From: Pelagibacteraceae bacterium AG-390-A02
GTDB lineage: Bacteria > Pseudomonadota > Alphaproteobacteria > Pelagibacterales > Pelagibacteraceae
Length of the DNA: 60,276 nt
Reading direction: 5' to 3'
NCBI GenBank assembly: GCA_003278165.1
Contig: QCGU01000005.1
Location: 1 to 60,276 of the forward strand
Shown here piece by piece: positions 28,938 through 36,550 of this stretch. The notes under the pieces are model-generated. The model did not search any database, was not told the origin of the DNA, and saw only the letters and a list, made by a program, of their open reading frames with translations. Every line of letters starts with the position of its first letter. Positions within the stretch are counted from its first letter, which is position 1. Position numbers and translations under genes: made by a program.

Positions 28938-28953
28938 TTATAATAATTCTAAA
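28938..28953. promoter_or_regulatory. Operator-like element upstream of rubrerythrin
   Basis: TTATAATAATTCTAAA, whose right half TTCTAAA (28947-28953) ends 3 bases before the -35 box of the rubrerythrin promoter. Its reverse complement matches the element before irr at 13 of 16 positions. Inferred to be an Irr site. Confidence 0.45.
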
Positions 28954-28956
28954 CTG

Positions 28957-28984
28957 TTGACATATTCTGCATAACCATTATATG
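28957..28984 (+). promoter_or_regulatory. Sigma-70 promoter of rubrerythrin
   Basis: A perfect -35 TTGACA (28957-28962) is followed after 16 bases by TATATG (28979-28984). Transcription would start near 28991. A strong ribosome binding site AAGGAGA (29000-29006) precedes the ATG at 29012. Confidence 0.65.
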
Positions 28985-29011
28985 GTGAGTAACATTTAAA
29001 AGGAGAAAATA

Positions 29012-29428
29012 ATGTCTTTAAAAGGAAGTAAAACAGAAGAAAACTTGAAAGCAGCATTCGCTGGAGAAAGTCAAGCAAACAGAAGATATCTTTATTTTGC
29101 ACAAAAAGCTGACATCGAAGGTTATAATGATGTAGCTACAGTTTTTAGATCAACAGCAGAAGGAGAAACTGGTCACGCACATGGTCACTTAGAATACCTT
29201 GAGCAAGTTGGTGATCCAGCTACTGGGAAACCAATTGGTGAAACTAAAGCAAATTTAGCTTCAGCAATTGAAGGAGAAACGCATGAGTACACAGATATGT
29301 ACCCAGGTATGGCTAAAACTGCAAGAGAAGAAGGTTTTGAAGAAATTGCAGATTGGTTTGAGACTTTAGCAAAAGCTGAAAAATCTCATGCTGGTAAATT
29401 TCAAAAAACTTTAGAGTCTATTGCCTAA
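29012..29428 (+). CDS. Rubrerythrin (ferritin-like di-iron protein, no rubredoxin domain)
   Basis: Di-iron protein linked to peroxide reduction and iron handling. The four-helix ferritin-like fold is evident from [58 protein letters not shown] and [19 protein letters not shown], giving the repeated Glu and ExxH iron ligands. There are no Cys, so the rubredoxin domain of classical rubrerythrin is missing; 138 residues. The strong promoter and ribosome binding site suggest high expression. It precedes a GlpC-like Fe-S protein and a DUF3501 protein, a trio that I recall as recurrent in proteobacteria. Confidence 0.93.
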   Translation: MSLKGSKTEENLKAAFAGESQANRRYLYFAQKADIEGYNDVATVFRSTAEGETGHAHGHLEYLEQVGDPATGKPIGETKANLASAIEGETHEYTDMYPGMAKTAREEGFEEIADWFETLAKAEKSHAGKFQKTLESIA

Positions 29429-29438
29429 ATAATATTCA

Positions 29439-29463
29439 TTAGTGGGCGTTTACCGCCCACTAA
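29439..29463 (+). terminator. Perfect hairpin after rubrerythrin
   Basis: Arms TTAGTGGGCG (29439-29448) and CGCCCACTAA (29454-29463) form ten perfect pairs around loop TTTAC. Only a weak T-stretch follows (ATTTAAC), so it may be a leaky terminator or a 3' mRNA-protecting stem that separates high rubrerythrin expression from the downstream genes. Confidence 0.7.
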
Positions 29464-29490
29464 ATTTAACAAAATTTCTAATATAATCAT

Positions 29491-30822
29491 ATGAGCAAAG
29501 AAGGAAGCCTGGACGCACCAATACGTCATCCCATTGATTTTGAGCATCCAGATTTTTTAAATCCTGAAAAATTAGATAAAGAGATGCGAAGAGTTTTTGA
29601 TATTTGTCATGGATGTCGAAGATGTTTTAATCTTTGTGATTCTTTCCCAAAATTGTTTGATATGATAGACGAGTCTGAAAATGAAGACGTAGAAAGTTTA
29701 AAAAGTGAGCAATTTGCTCCAGTTGTTGATGCTTGTACTCTTTGTGACATGTGTTTTATGACCAAATGTCCTTATGTACCTCCTCATGATTTTGATCTTG
29801 ATTTCCCTCATTTAATGTTGAGGTACAGAACAGCACAGAAAAAATTAGGTAAATTAGCAAGTGTTCCAATGCAATTAGCTCAAATAGATAGAAATGCAAA
29901 AATTGGGGTTTTATTTTCTAAAATAATTAATTGGGTATCAGATATAAAAAATAAGCTATTCAGAAAAATATTAGAGATAGTTGCAGGTATTGATAAAAGA
30001 GTTCAACTTCCGAAATACAATTCAGAAACTTTTTCAAACTTTTTTAAAAAAAATAATGATAAAATAAGCTATGAGACAAAAACTATTGATAGAAAAGTTG
30101 TAATTTATTCTACTTGTTTTGTTAACTTTAACAAAAAAAATACAGGTGTTGCAGCTTTAAAAGTTTTAAAGAAAAATGGCGTAGAAGTTCAAGAAGCCTA
30201 TCCTGGATGTTGTGGAATGCCGTTTTTAGAGCAAGCAGATCTTCCTAAAGTTGTGGAACAGGCTAAAAAAGTTTCTAAAGATTTAGTTGAATGGATTAAC
30301 AAAGGTTACAAAGTTGTTACCTTAACTGCTAGTTGTGGTTTAATGTTAAAATTTGAATGGCCTTTGCTTTTACCTAATGATGATAAAATAAAAAAATTAT
30401 CGGCAAATGTTATGGATATCGATGAGTACGTTGTTGATATTGCAAACAATGAAGGATTAGCAGAAGGTTTACAAGAAATAGATGGTGGAGTAACAGTGCA
30501 CCATGCGTGTCACGCAAGAGCACAAAACATGGGCATCAAAGCAAGAGATATGCTTAAACTTATCCCAAATGTTAAAATTGATATCGTTGAGAAGTGCGCT
30601 GGGCATGGTGGAACTTTTGGCGTGATGAAAGAAACACATGACCTAGCTAATAAAGTAGGAAGACCAACTGCAAGACAAATCAAAACTAAAAATAATAAGT
30701 ACATGGCTTCTGATTGTCCTTTAGCAGGTAAGCACTTAAAGCAGCTTGAAGTAGACACTAATATATCTAATGATGAGGCACTACATCCTATCGAATTGAT
30801 GGCCAAAAGTTATAATTTATGA
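29491..30822 (+). CDS. GlpC/HdrD-like iron-sulfur oxidoreductase
   Basis: Predicted electron-transfer protein with two [4Fe-4S] ferredoxin motifs and two cysteine-rich CCG domains. The N-terminal clusters are in CHGCRRCFNLCDSFP and CTLCDMCFMTKCPYVPP. The CCG domains are represented by STCFVNFN with YPGCCGMPFLEQ, and by HHACHARAQNMG with EKCAGHGGTFG. The architecture is that of glycerol-3-phosphate dehydrogenase subunit C and heterodisulfide reductase-like proteins, but no glpA or glpB lies nearby. Its partners are rubrerythrin upstream and the DUF3501 gene downstream (4-base overlap), so I infer that it passes electrons in a peroxide- or iron-related process. The substrate is unknown. Confidence 0.85.
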   Translation: MSKEGSLDAPIRHPIDFEHPDFLNPEKLDKEMRRVFDICHGCRRCFNLCDSFPKLFDMIDESENEDVESLKSEQFAPVVDACTLCDMCFMTKCPYVPPHDFDLDFPHLMLRYRTAQKKLGKLASVPMQLAQIDRNAKIGVLFSKIINWVSDIKNKLFRKILEIVAGIDKRVQLPKYNSETFSNFFKKNNDKISYETKTIDRKVVIYSTCFVNFNKKNTGVAALKVLKKNGVEVQEAYPGCCGMPFLEQADLPKVVEQAKKVSKDLVEWINKGYKVVTLTASCGLMLKFEWPLLLPNDDKIKKLSANVMDIDEYVVDIANNEGLAEGLQEIDGGVTVHHACHARAQNMGIKARDMLKLIPNVKIDIVEKCAGHGGTFGVMKETHDLANKVGRPTARQIKTKNNKYMASDCPLAGKHLKQLEVDTNISNDEALHPIELMAKSYNL

Positions 30823-31418
30823 TCATGCCAAGAGAAAAAAAAGAGATACAAAAAGAAGACATCATGCCATTAGATGTCTATACAAAAAATAGAAGAGAAT
30901 TAAGAAAAAGTATTGTTGATTTTAAAAAAAATAGAAGAATTGCTTTAGGACCTTATGCAACATTTTACTTTGAAAATTACGAGACAATGTTAGCTCAAGT
31001 TCAAGAAATGCTATATATTGAAAAAGGTGGAGACGAACAACTTAAAGACGAGTTGTCAGCATACAACCCTTTAATACCTAATGGTAAAGAATTAACGGCT
31101 ACATTAATGTTTGAAATAGATAACCCTATATCACGTGCTGCTTTCTTGGGAAAAGTAGGAGGAATAGAAGAATCAGTGTTTATGAAAATTAATGGAGAGA
31201 AAATAAAAGCTATACCGGAGGAAGATGTTGATAGAACATCAGCTGAAGGGAAAGCTTCTTCAGTTCAATTTATTCATTTTAATTTTACAGATGACCAAAT
31301 AGCTAATTTTAAGTCTGAGGAAATAGAAGTTGAAATAGGAATTGATCATAAAGAATATTCCCATACTACTAAGTTGTCTGTTGAGAACAAAAAGTCACTT
31401 TCAGCTGATTTTAGTTAA
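30819..31418 (+). CDS. DUF3501 family protein
   Basis: Conserved protein of unknown function. Recognised from the opening MPLDVYTKNRRELRKSIVDF, the segment RRIALGPYATFYFENYETML, QVQEMLYIEKGGDEQLKDEL and AYNPLIPNGKELTATLMFEI. No signal peptide, cysteine motif or membrane segment. It overlaps the preceding Fe-S oxidoreductase by four bases (ATGA) and is encoded with rubrerythrin, so it is likely an accessory to that redox module. Its stop codon interlocks with that of the opposing SH3 gene (TTAA at 31415-31418). A later Met at residue 3 or the internal MPLDV could also be the start. Confidence 0.85.
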   Translation: MIMPREKKEIQKEDIMPLDVYTKNRRELRKSIVDFKKNRRIALGPYATFYFENYETMLAQVQEMLYIEKGGDEQLKDELSAYNPLIPNGKELTATLMFEIDNPISRAAFLGKVGGIEESVFMKINGEKIKAIPEEDVDRTSAEGKASSVQFIHFNFTDDQIANFKSEEIEVEIGIDHKEYSHTTKLSVENKKSLSADFS

Positions 31419-31855
31419 TTAAATCCCCAAATATTGTCTGTTTTAATCCAACCTTGAAATTCTCCAGAGGTTATTTCGCACCATTTTTGCTCACACTTTT
31501 CTAATATCAATAATCTCCCTTTTTTAATAAGAGCAATTGGTTTTGCAAAAGATGAGGGGTTTTTAAATAAAATTTTATCTTTGGTTGCTATTGCAGAATT
31601 ATTTTTTTTTAACTGAGATATATGTATCCATCCACCATTATTTTTAAAGTCTATAATTCTTCTAAAGTTTTCTTTTTTATCTATTTGTTTTAAAGGAAGG
31701 TTAATTTTTTTGTAAACATATTTTACATCTGATTCAAAACTTGGACCATATCTAACGTTTACTTTATTTTTTTTTAAAGAAACAAATATCTCATTTGCTG
31801 AACTTATTGATATAAATAAAATAAAAATTAAAATTGTTCTAATAATTAATAGCAT
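31415..31855 (-). CDS. Secreted SH3-like domain protein
   Basis: Begins with a signal peptide (MLLIIRTILIFILFISISSA). Two bacterial SH3-like repeats follow. The first contains KKNKVNVRYGPSFESDVKY and ends GGWIHISQL. The second includes IALIKKGRLLILEKCEQKW and ends EFQGWIKTDNIWG. This matches the COG3807-type proteins common in alphaproteobacteria, thought to bind envelope material. The two Cys in EKCEQKWCEI may form a disulfide. It overlaps the ThiF/MoeB gene by 10 bases, as the last gene of the ubiE operon. Confidence 0.82.
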   Translation of the reverse strand: MLLIIRTILIFILFISISSANEIFVSLKKNKVNVRYGPSFESDVKYVYKKINLPLKQIDKKENFRRIIDFKNNGGWIHISQLKKNNSAIATKDKILFKNPSSFAKPIALIKKGRLLILEKCEQKWCEITSGEFQGWIKTDNIWGFN

Positions 31856-32601
31856 AAACAGTTTTTTCTTTTTTTAATTTTTGCTTTTCTAAAATTTAAA
31901 TTTAATAAATCAATAATTAAAATATAATTATTTAAACTTTGGCCTATATTTAAAATATTTTTTAAAATTTCATTTGCTTGCATTGTACCGACAATTCCAG
32001 CAACAGTTCCTAGGATTCCCTCATATTCACAATTAAGTATTTCATCTGATATTTCTTTCTCTTGATAAAAACATCGAAGGCATGGCTCTTTTTTGTTTTT
32101 GAAATTAAATGTAAAGATATGACCATCAAACTTGCTTATAGCACCAGTTACCAAAAACTTTTTATACTTTAAACTTAAGTCGTTAATTAGAAATTTACTT
32201 TTAAAATTATCAGTTCCATCAACGATATAATCGTAATCTTTTATAATTTTTTGAAAATTAGATTTATTTAATTTGAAATTAAAAATTTTTATTTTTGTAT
32301 AAGAATTAATTTTGTTTAATTTTTTTTTAGCAACTTTAACTTTAGCTTGATTTAAATCTTTTTCATTAAATAAACTTTGCCTATGAATATTTGAAAGGCT
32401 TATTCGATCATGATCTACAATTCCTAATGAGCCAATCCCCGACCTAGTTAAGAATTCTGCTACTGGACATCCAAGACCACCCATCCCTACTATTAATACT
32501 TTTGAATTTGTAATTTTATTTTGACCTAAAATGCCAATATTTTTTAATATGATTTGTCTTGAAAAACGTTCTATTTGTTTTTTGTTTAATTTTTTGCTCA
32601 T
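31846..32601 (-). CDS. ThiF/MoeB/HesA-family adenylyltransferase
   Basis: E1-like enzyme that adenylates the C-terminal Gly of a ubiquitin-fold sulfur carrier such as MoaD or ThiS. Seen are ERFSRQIILKNIGILGQNKI, the nucleotide loop VLIVGMGGLGCPVAEFLTRS, VDHDRISLSNIHRQSLF, and the catalytic-region DGTDNFKSKFLINDL. A zinc Cys pair is CLRC near residue 175, but the second pair at the C-terminus reads NCLC, i.e. CxC rather than CxxC. No sulfur-carrier gene lies in this window, so the pathway (molybdopterin, thiamine or tRNA thiolation) is open. It overlaps dut by 4 bases. Confidence 0.88.
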   Translation of the reverse strand: MSKKLNKKQIERFSRQIILKNIGILGQNKITNSKVLIVGMGGLGCPVAEFLTRSGIGSLGIVDHDRISLSNIHRQSLFNEKDLNQAKVKVAKKKLNKINSYTKIKIFNFKLNKSNFQKIIKDYDYIVDGTDNFKSKFLINDLSLKYKKFLVTGAISKFDGHIFTFNFKNKKEPCLRCFYQEKEISDEILNCEYEGILGTVAGIVGTMQANEILKNILNIGQSLNNYILIIDLLNLNFRKAKIKKRKNCLCY

Positions 32602-33035
32602 TTTCCTGTTGAGCCAAATCCGCCTTCGCCTCTTATTGTTTCCGGAAGCTCTTCTGTTTCTTCAAAATTCATTTTTATCACTGGTGTAAGAACCATTTGA
32701 GCTATTCTGTCTTTATTGTTTATTAAAAAATCTTCTTTTCCGTGATTGTAAAGAATTACCTTTATCTCACCTCTGTAATCACTATCTATTGTTCCAGGTG
32801 TATTTAAAACACTAATGTTATTTTTTGCAGCTAAACCTGATCTAGGCCGTATTTGAATTTCAAATTCATTTGAAAAAGCAACAGCAATTCCAGTTGGAAC
32901 TAAACAAGAATTTTGAGATTTCAATACAATAGGTTCTTTTATAAATGCCATAAGATCCATTCCCGATGCCCCTCCTGTTTTGTAGGCAGGTAGCTCGATT
33001 GAAGGATCTAATTTTTTAACAAGGATTTTTGCCAT
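32598..33035 (-). CDS. dut: dUTP diphosphatase
   Basis: Hydrolyses dUTP to dUMP, preventing uracil incorporation and feeding dTMP synthesis. The trimeric dUTPase motifs are all present: motif 1 GGASGMDLMAF, motif 2 IQIRPRSGLAAKNN, motif 3 LNTPGTIDSDYRGEIKVILY, motif 4 DRIAQMVLTPV, and motif 5 RGEGGFGSTGK at the very end. The 145 residues are normal. Its start overlaps the coaBC stop by one base and its end overlaps the ThiF/MoeB gene by four. Confidence 0.97.
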   Translation of the reverse strand: MAKILVKKLDPSIELPAYKTGGASGMDLMAFIKEPIVLKSQNSCLVPTGIAVAFSNEFEIQIRPRSGLAAKNNISVLNTPGTIDSDYRGEIKVILYNHGKEDFLINNKDRIAQMVLTPVIKMNFEETEELPETIRGEGGFGSTGK

Positions 33036-34240
33036 TAATTTAATTGATCAATTATTCTATCAACTATTTCTTCAGAAATTTCACATTTTCTTTTGCATGG
33101 TAGGACTTCACTTTTTAAAGATTTATTTTTGTAGTGGATTGTGACTTCATTATAATCAGAGTTAAATCCAATATTTTTTTTAGAAACATCGTTAGAAATT
33201 ATCCAGTCACAATTTTTTTTATTTAATTTTTCTTCTGCATTTTTTAAAACTTCGTTTGTTTCTGCTGCAAAACCGATCACAATTTCAGGCCTCATGGAAT
33301 TATGATTTGATATATAATTTAAAATATCAACATTTTTTTCTAAATTTAAATTTAATGCTTCTTCTTTTTTTATTTTCGTTTGAGATTTATTTTTTACCTT
33401 AAAATCTGATACTGCTGCTGAAAAAATTGCTACATCTACAGGCAAATTCTCTTGTGTAGCAGCAAACATTTCATCTGCTGTTTCAACTTCAATTAGTTTA
33501 ATATTTTTTTCTACTTCCAGATTAGTTGGTCCTGAGATCAGTGTTGTATCAAAACCTTTTTTGGATAGACATTTAGCTAATTCATACCCTTGTTTGCCAC
33601 TTGATTTATTTGTAATAAAACGTACAGGATCGATGTACTCATTTGTTGGTCCAGCAGTAACTAAAGCTTTAAATTTTTTATTTTGACTTTGGTTTAAAAA
33701 AAATTGATTTAACTCATTTGCAATTTTTAATGGTTCAGACATCTTGCCTTCACCATATTCTCCACATGCCATATCTCCTATTTCTGGACCAATAAATTTA
33801 TAATCAAAATCTTTTAATTTTTTTAAATTAATTTTTGTAGATTTATGTTCCCACATTCTAACATTCATAGCTGGTGCCAAATAAATTTGTTTATTTGAAG
33901 CAAGTATTACAGTGGAAGCTAAATCATCTGTATTACCATATGCTAATTTCGAAATTGTATTTGCCGTTGTTGGGGCAACGATAACTACGTCTGCCCATCT
34001 AGAAAGTGAAATGTGGTCCATTTCAGTTTCGTTTTCTAAGCTAAACAAATCACTATAAACTTTACCTTGAGATAATGATGCTACAGATAATGGAGTTACA
34101 AATTCTTTAGCGCTAGAGGTAAGTATAGTTTTTATTTCTGCACCATTTTTTTTTAATAATCTTATAGTTTCAAGACTTTTGTAAGCTGAAATGCCGCCAC
34201 AAATAATAAACAGGATTTTTTTGTTATTAAGATTTTTCAT
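33035..34240 (-). CDS. coaBC: Bifunctional phosphopantothenoylcysteine decarboxylase/synthetase
   Basis: Couples 4'-phosphopantothenate to Cys and decarboxylates the product, two steps of coenzyme A synthesis. The N-terminal CoaC flavoprotein has ICGGISAYKSLETIRLLKKN, the His region MDHISLSRWADVVIVAPTTA, PAMNVRMWEHKS and the Cys-containing lid IGDMACGEYGEGKMSEP. The C-terminal CoaB part begins with VTAGPTNEYIDPVRFITNKS and includes SAAVSDFKVKN and VIGFAAETNEV. The 401 residues match the fusion. It follows ubiB by 8 bases in the ubiE-ubiB-coaBC-dut operon. Confidence 0.96.
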   Translation of the reverse strand: MKNLNNKKILFIICGGISAYKSLETIRLLKKNGAEIKTILTSSAKEFVTPLSVASLSQGKVYSDLFSLENETEMDHISLSRWADVVIVAPTTANTISKLAYGNTDDLASTVILASNKQIYLAPAMNVRMWEHKSTKINLKKLKDFDYKFIGPEIGDMACGEYGEGKMSEPLKIANELNQFFLNQSQNKKFKALVTAGPTNEYIDPVRFITNKSSGKQGYELAKCLSKKGFDTTLISGPTNLEVEKNIKLIEVETADEMFAATQENLPVDVAIFSAAVSDFKVKNKSQTKIKKEEALNLNLEKNVDILNYISNHNSMRPEIVIGFAAETNEVLKNAEEKLNKKNCDWIISNDVSKKNIGFNSDYNEVTIHYKNKSLKSEVLPCKRKCEISEEIVDRIIDQLN

Positions 34241-34248
34241 TTGCAGAA

Positions 34249-35817
34249 TTAAAATACTATAAGTCCAAAAATTACAAGAAGTAATAAGCCAATAATAGAT
34301 TGGTTTCTAAATGCCACCATTTCAGATTTTTTATCGTTTAAAGCTGTATAAGAATTTGAGTTTTCTGGAATTTGTCCACTAGCTAAATATGTCAGAGCTT
34401 GATTTGCTTTGTCCATGATCTCAGGTAACTCAGGTAATCTTTTAATTACTTCAGTACTATTTTTAAGTGTTTCATTAAAATTATTTATAGGATCTTTTGT
34501 TTCTCTTAACCAATTTTCAAGAACTGGTTTAGAGGTTGTCCAAATATTAGTGTTAGGATTTAATTTTCTTGCAACTCCTTCAACTACGACCATTGTTTTT
34601 TGTAACATCAATAACTGAGGTTGAGTTTGCATATTGAATTTTTCTGTAACATCAAAAAGCTGTTTTAATAATTTTCCACCTGAAATATCTTTAACCTCTT
34701 GACCAAATATAGGTTCCCCTATTGACCTTAATGCTTGAGCAAGATCATCTATCGGCACATTTTTAGGAACTAACCCAGCTACCAAGTGAACTTCAGCAAC
34801 TTTTTTGTAATCTCTTTGAATAAATCCAAATAAAATTTCAGCTAAAAAACGTTTGCTCATTTTGTCCAATCTACCCATTATGCCAAAATCTATGGGAGCT
34901 ATTTGACCGCTCTCATCAATAAATATATTTCCTTGGTGCATATCAGCATGAAAAAAACCATCTCTTACAGCATGTCTTAAAAAATGTTGGATAATATCTT
35001 CAGCAATTTTATTAGTGTTTAGATTTCTTTTTTTCAGCTCTTCTGTTTCACGAATGGATATACCGTCTATCCAATCTAATGTCATCACATTTTCACTAGT
35101 AAAGTTCCAATATATTTCAGGAACTTTAAATCCAGCATCATTTTTTGTATTTTCTGCATATTCATTTGCAGCTGCTGCCTCAAACCTTAAATCCATTTCT
35201 AGGTTAGTTATTTCTTTCAATAAAAAAACAACTTCCATAAGTTTTAATCTTTTGGTTTTTTTTAAAAAAGACTCAACAATAAAAGCAAATAGCATCATCG
35301 CATCAATTTCTTCATTAAATATTTTTTTGATGTTGGGTCTAATAATTTTTATAGCTACATCTTTAATTGTACCATTGTCATTTATTTTAGCTTTATGAAC
35401 TTGTGCTATTGATGCAGCCGCAACTGGTTCACTCAAATCAATAATTGAATTGTAAGCATCATTACCCAAATCAGTTTTAATTATTTCTTTTGCCTGATTA
35501 ATAGAAAATGGTGGTAAACGATCTTGTAATTTTTCCAGTTTTGTAGAAAGTTCCTCTCCTATAATATCAGGTCTAGTAGCTAAAAATTGACCTAATTTTA
35601 TAAAAGTTGTACCCATAGACTCCAATGATTTTGAAAGTCTTTCCCCATCATCTTGCACATGTTGATTTAATTCTTTTTTTTCAAAAGAGATTGCTAATAG
35701 TTGGAATAAAATTGTGATTGCTAACGGCGGTTTTTTAAATTTAGATGCAATATCTAAAATATCTGATTTTGCAATTTTTCTTCCTAATTTAAATAAAGTA
35801 ATTATTTTTTTTAGCAT
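34249..35817 (-). CDS. ubiB: UbiB-family atypical kinase, ubiquinone biosynthesis
   Basis: Membrane-associated ABC1/COQ8-type ATPase needed for ubiquinone synthesis. I choose the Met at 35817 because its ATG overlaps the ubiE stop as TAATG, although the frame allows four more residues. The KxGQ-type signature is in TTFIKLGQFLATRPDIIGEE; the Ala-rich nucleotide loop is AAASIAQVHKAK; the catalytic region has HADMHQGNIFIDESG and IAPIDFGIMGRL. The last 20 residues are a membrane anchor (SIIGLLLLVIFGLIVF). 522 residues. Confidence 0.95.
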   Translation of the reverse strand: MLKKIITLFKLGRKIAKSDILDIASKFKKPPLAITILFQLLAISFEKKELNQHVQDDGERLSKSLESMGTTFIKLGQFLATRPDIIGEELSTKLEKLQDRLPPFSINQAKEIIKTDLGNDAYNSIIDLSEPVAAASIAQVHKAKINDNGTIKDVAIKIIRPNIKKIFNEEIDAMMLFAFIVESFLKKTKRLKLMEVVFLLKEITNLEMDLRFEAAAANEYAENTKNDAGFKVPEIYWNFTSENVMTLDWIDGISIRETEELKKRNLNTNKIAEDIIQHFLRHAVRDGFFHADMHQGNIFIDESGQIAPIDFGIMGRLDKMSKRFLAEILFGFIQRDYKKVAEVHLVAGLVPKNVPIDDLAQALRSIGEPIFGQEVKDISGGKLLKQLFDVTEKFNMQTQPQLLMLQKTMVVVEGVARKLNPNTNIWTTSKPVLENWLRETKDPINNFNETLKNSTEVIKRLPELPEIMDKANQALTYLASGQIPENSNSYTALNDKKSEMVAFRNQSIIGLLLLVIFGLIVF

Positions 35818-36521
35818 TATATTTTCCAACCATTATGGATTGAAACTATACCACCTGAAAAGTTCCTATAATTACATTTTGTAAAATTATTTACTTTCAT
35901 TAAGTCAATTAATTCTTCCTGGTTAATAAATTCTTCAATACTTTTTACTAAATATTCATATGGTTTTTTATCACCAACAATGAATTGACCAATATGAGGA
36001 ATGATTTTCGAATAATTTTTATATACAAAATCCAAGTTAGAATTTTGAATTTTTGAAAATTCTAAACATAAAAATCTTCCACCTGGCTTTAATACCCTAT
36101 AAGCTTCAGATAGAGCTTTATCTAAATTCTTTGTATTTCTGAGTCCAAAACTTATTGTGTAATAATCAAATTCGTTGTCTTGAAGTGGAAGTTTCTCAGC
36201 AGCTGAATTAATCCATTTTATATTTTTATATTTAGATAATTTTTGCTTACCTTGACTAATCATGCCTTTATTTGGATCTACACAAGTGACTTCTGACATT
36301 TGATCTGTATTATCCAAAAACAATTTACCAATATCACCAGTTCCACAAGCAACATCAATTAATTTTTTATTTGGCGATGGCTTCATAATATTGATTAGAC
36401 TTTTTTTCCAAAATCTATGAATGCCCAGTGACATGAAATCATTCATCAAGTCGTATTTACTATAAACTTGATCAAAAACACCCTCCACAAGGCCTTTTTT
36501 ATTTTGAAGATATTGTTGCAT
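35817..36521 (-). CDS. ubiE: Demethylmenaquinol/2-methoxy-benzoquinol C-methyltransferase UbiE
   Basis: SAM-dependent C-methylation step of ubiquinone synthesis. Family motifs: GVFDQVYSKYDLMNDFMSLG and HRFWKK near the start, the SAM loop KLIDVACGTGDIGKLF, EKLPLQDNEFDYYTISFGLR, RVLKPGGRFLCLEFSKIQN, and the closing NFSGGIVSIHNGWKI. The 234 residues are normal. First gene of the minus-strand operon. Only 29 bases separate its start from divergent mutM, so the two promoters must overlap or lie inside coding sequence. UbiB and, further on, Coq7 (46050-46583) belong to the same pathway. Confidence 0.96.
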   Translation of the reverse strand: MQQYLQNKKGLVEGVFDQVYSKYDLMNDFMSLGIHRFWKKSLINIMKPSPNKKLIDVACGTGDIGKLFLDNTDQMSEVTCVDPNKGMISQGKQKLSKYKNIKWINSAAEKLPLQDNEFDYYTISFGLRNTKNLDKALSEAYRVLKPGGRFLCLEFSKIQNSNLDFVYKNYSKIIPHIGQFIVGDKKPYEYLVKSIEEFINQEELIDLMKVNNFTKCNYRNFSGGIVSIHNGWKI

Positions 36522-36550
36522 AAAAAAATATATATTGAATATAGTTAGAA

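Noticed and set aside
29491..30822. Glycerol-3-phosphate dehydrogenase subunit GlpC
   Set aside because: Same architecture, but no glpA or glpB nearby and the partners are rubrerythrin and DUF3501, so only 'GlpC-like' is justified.
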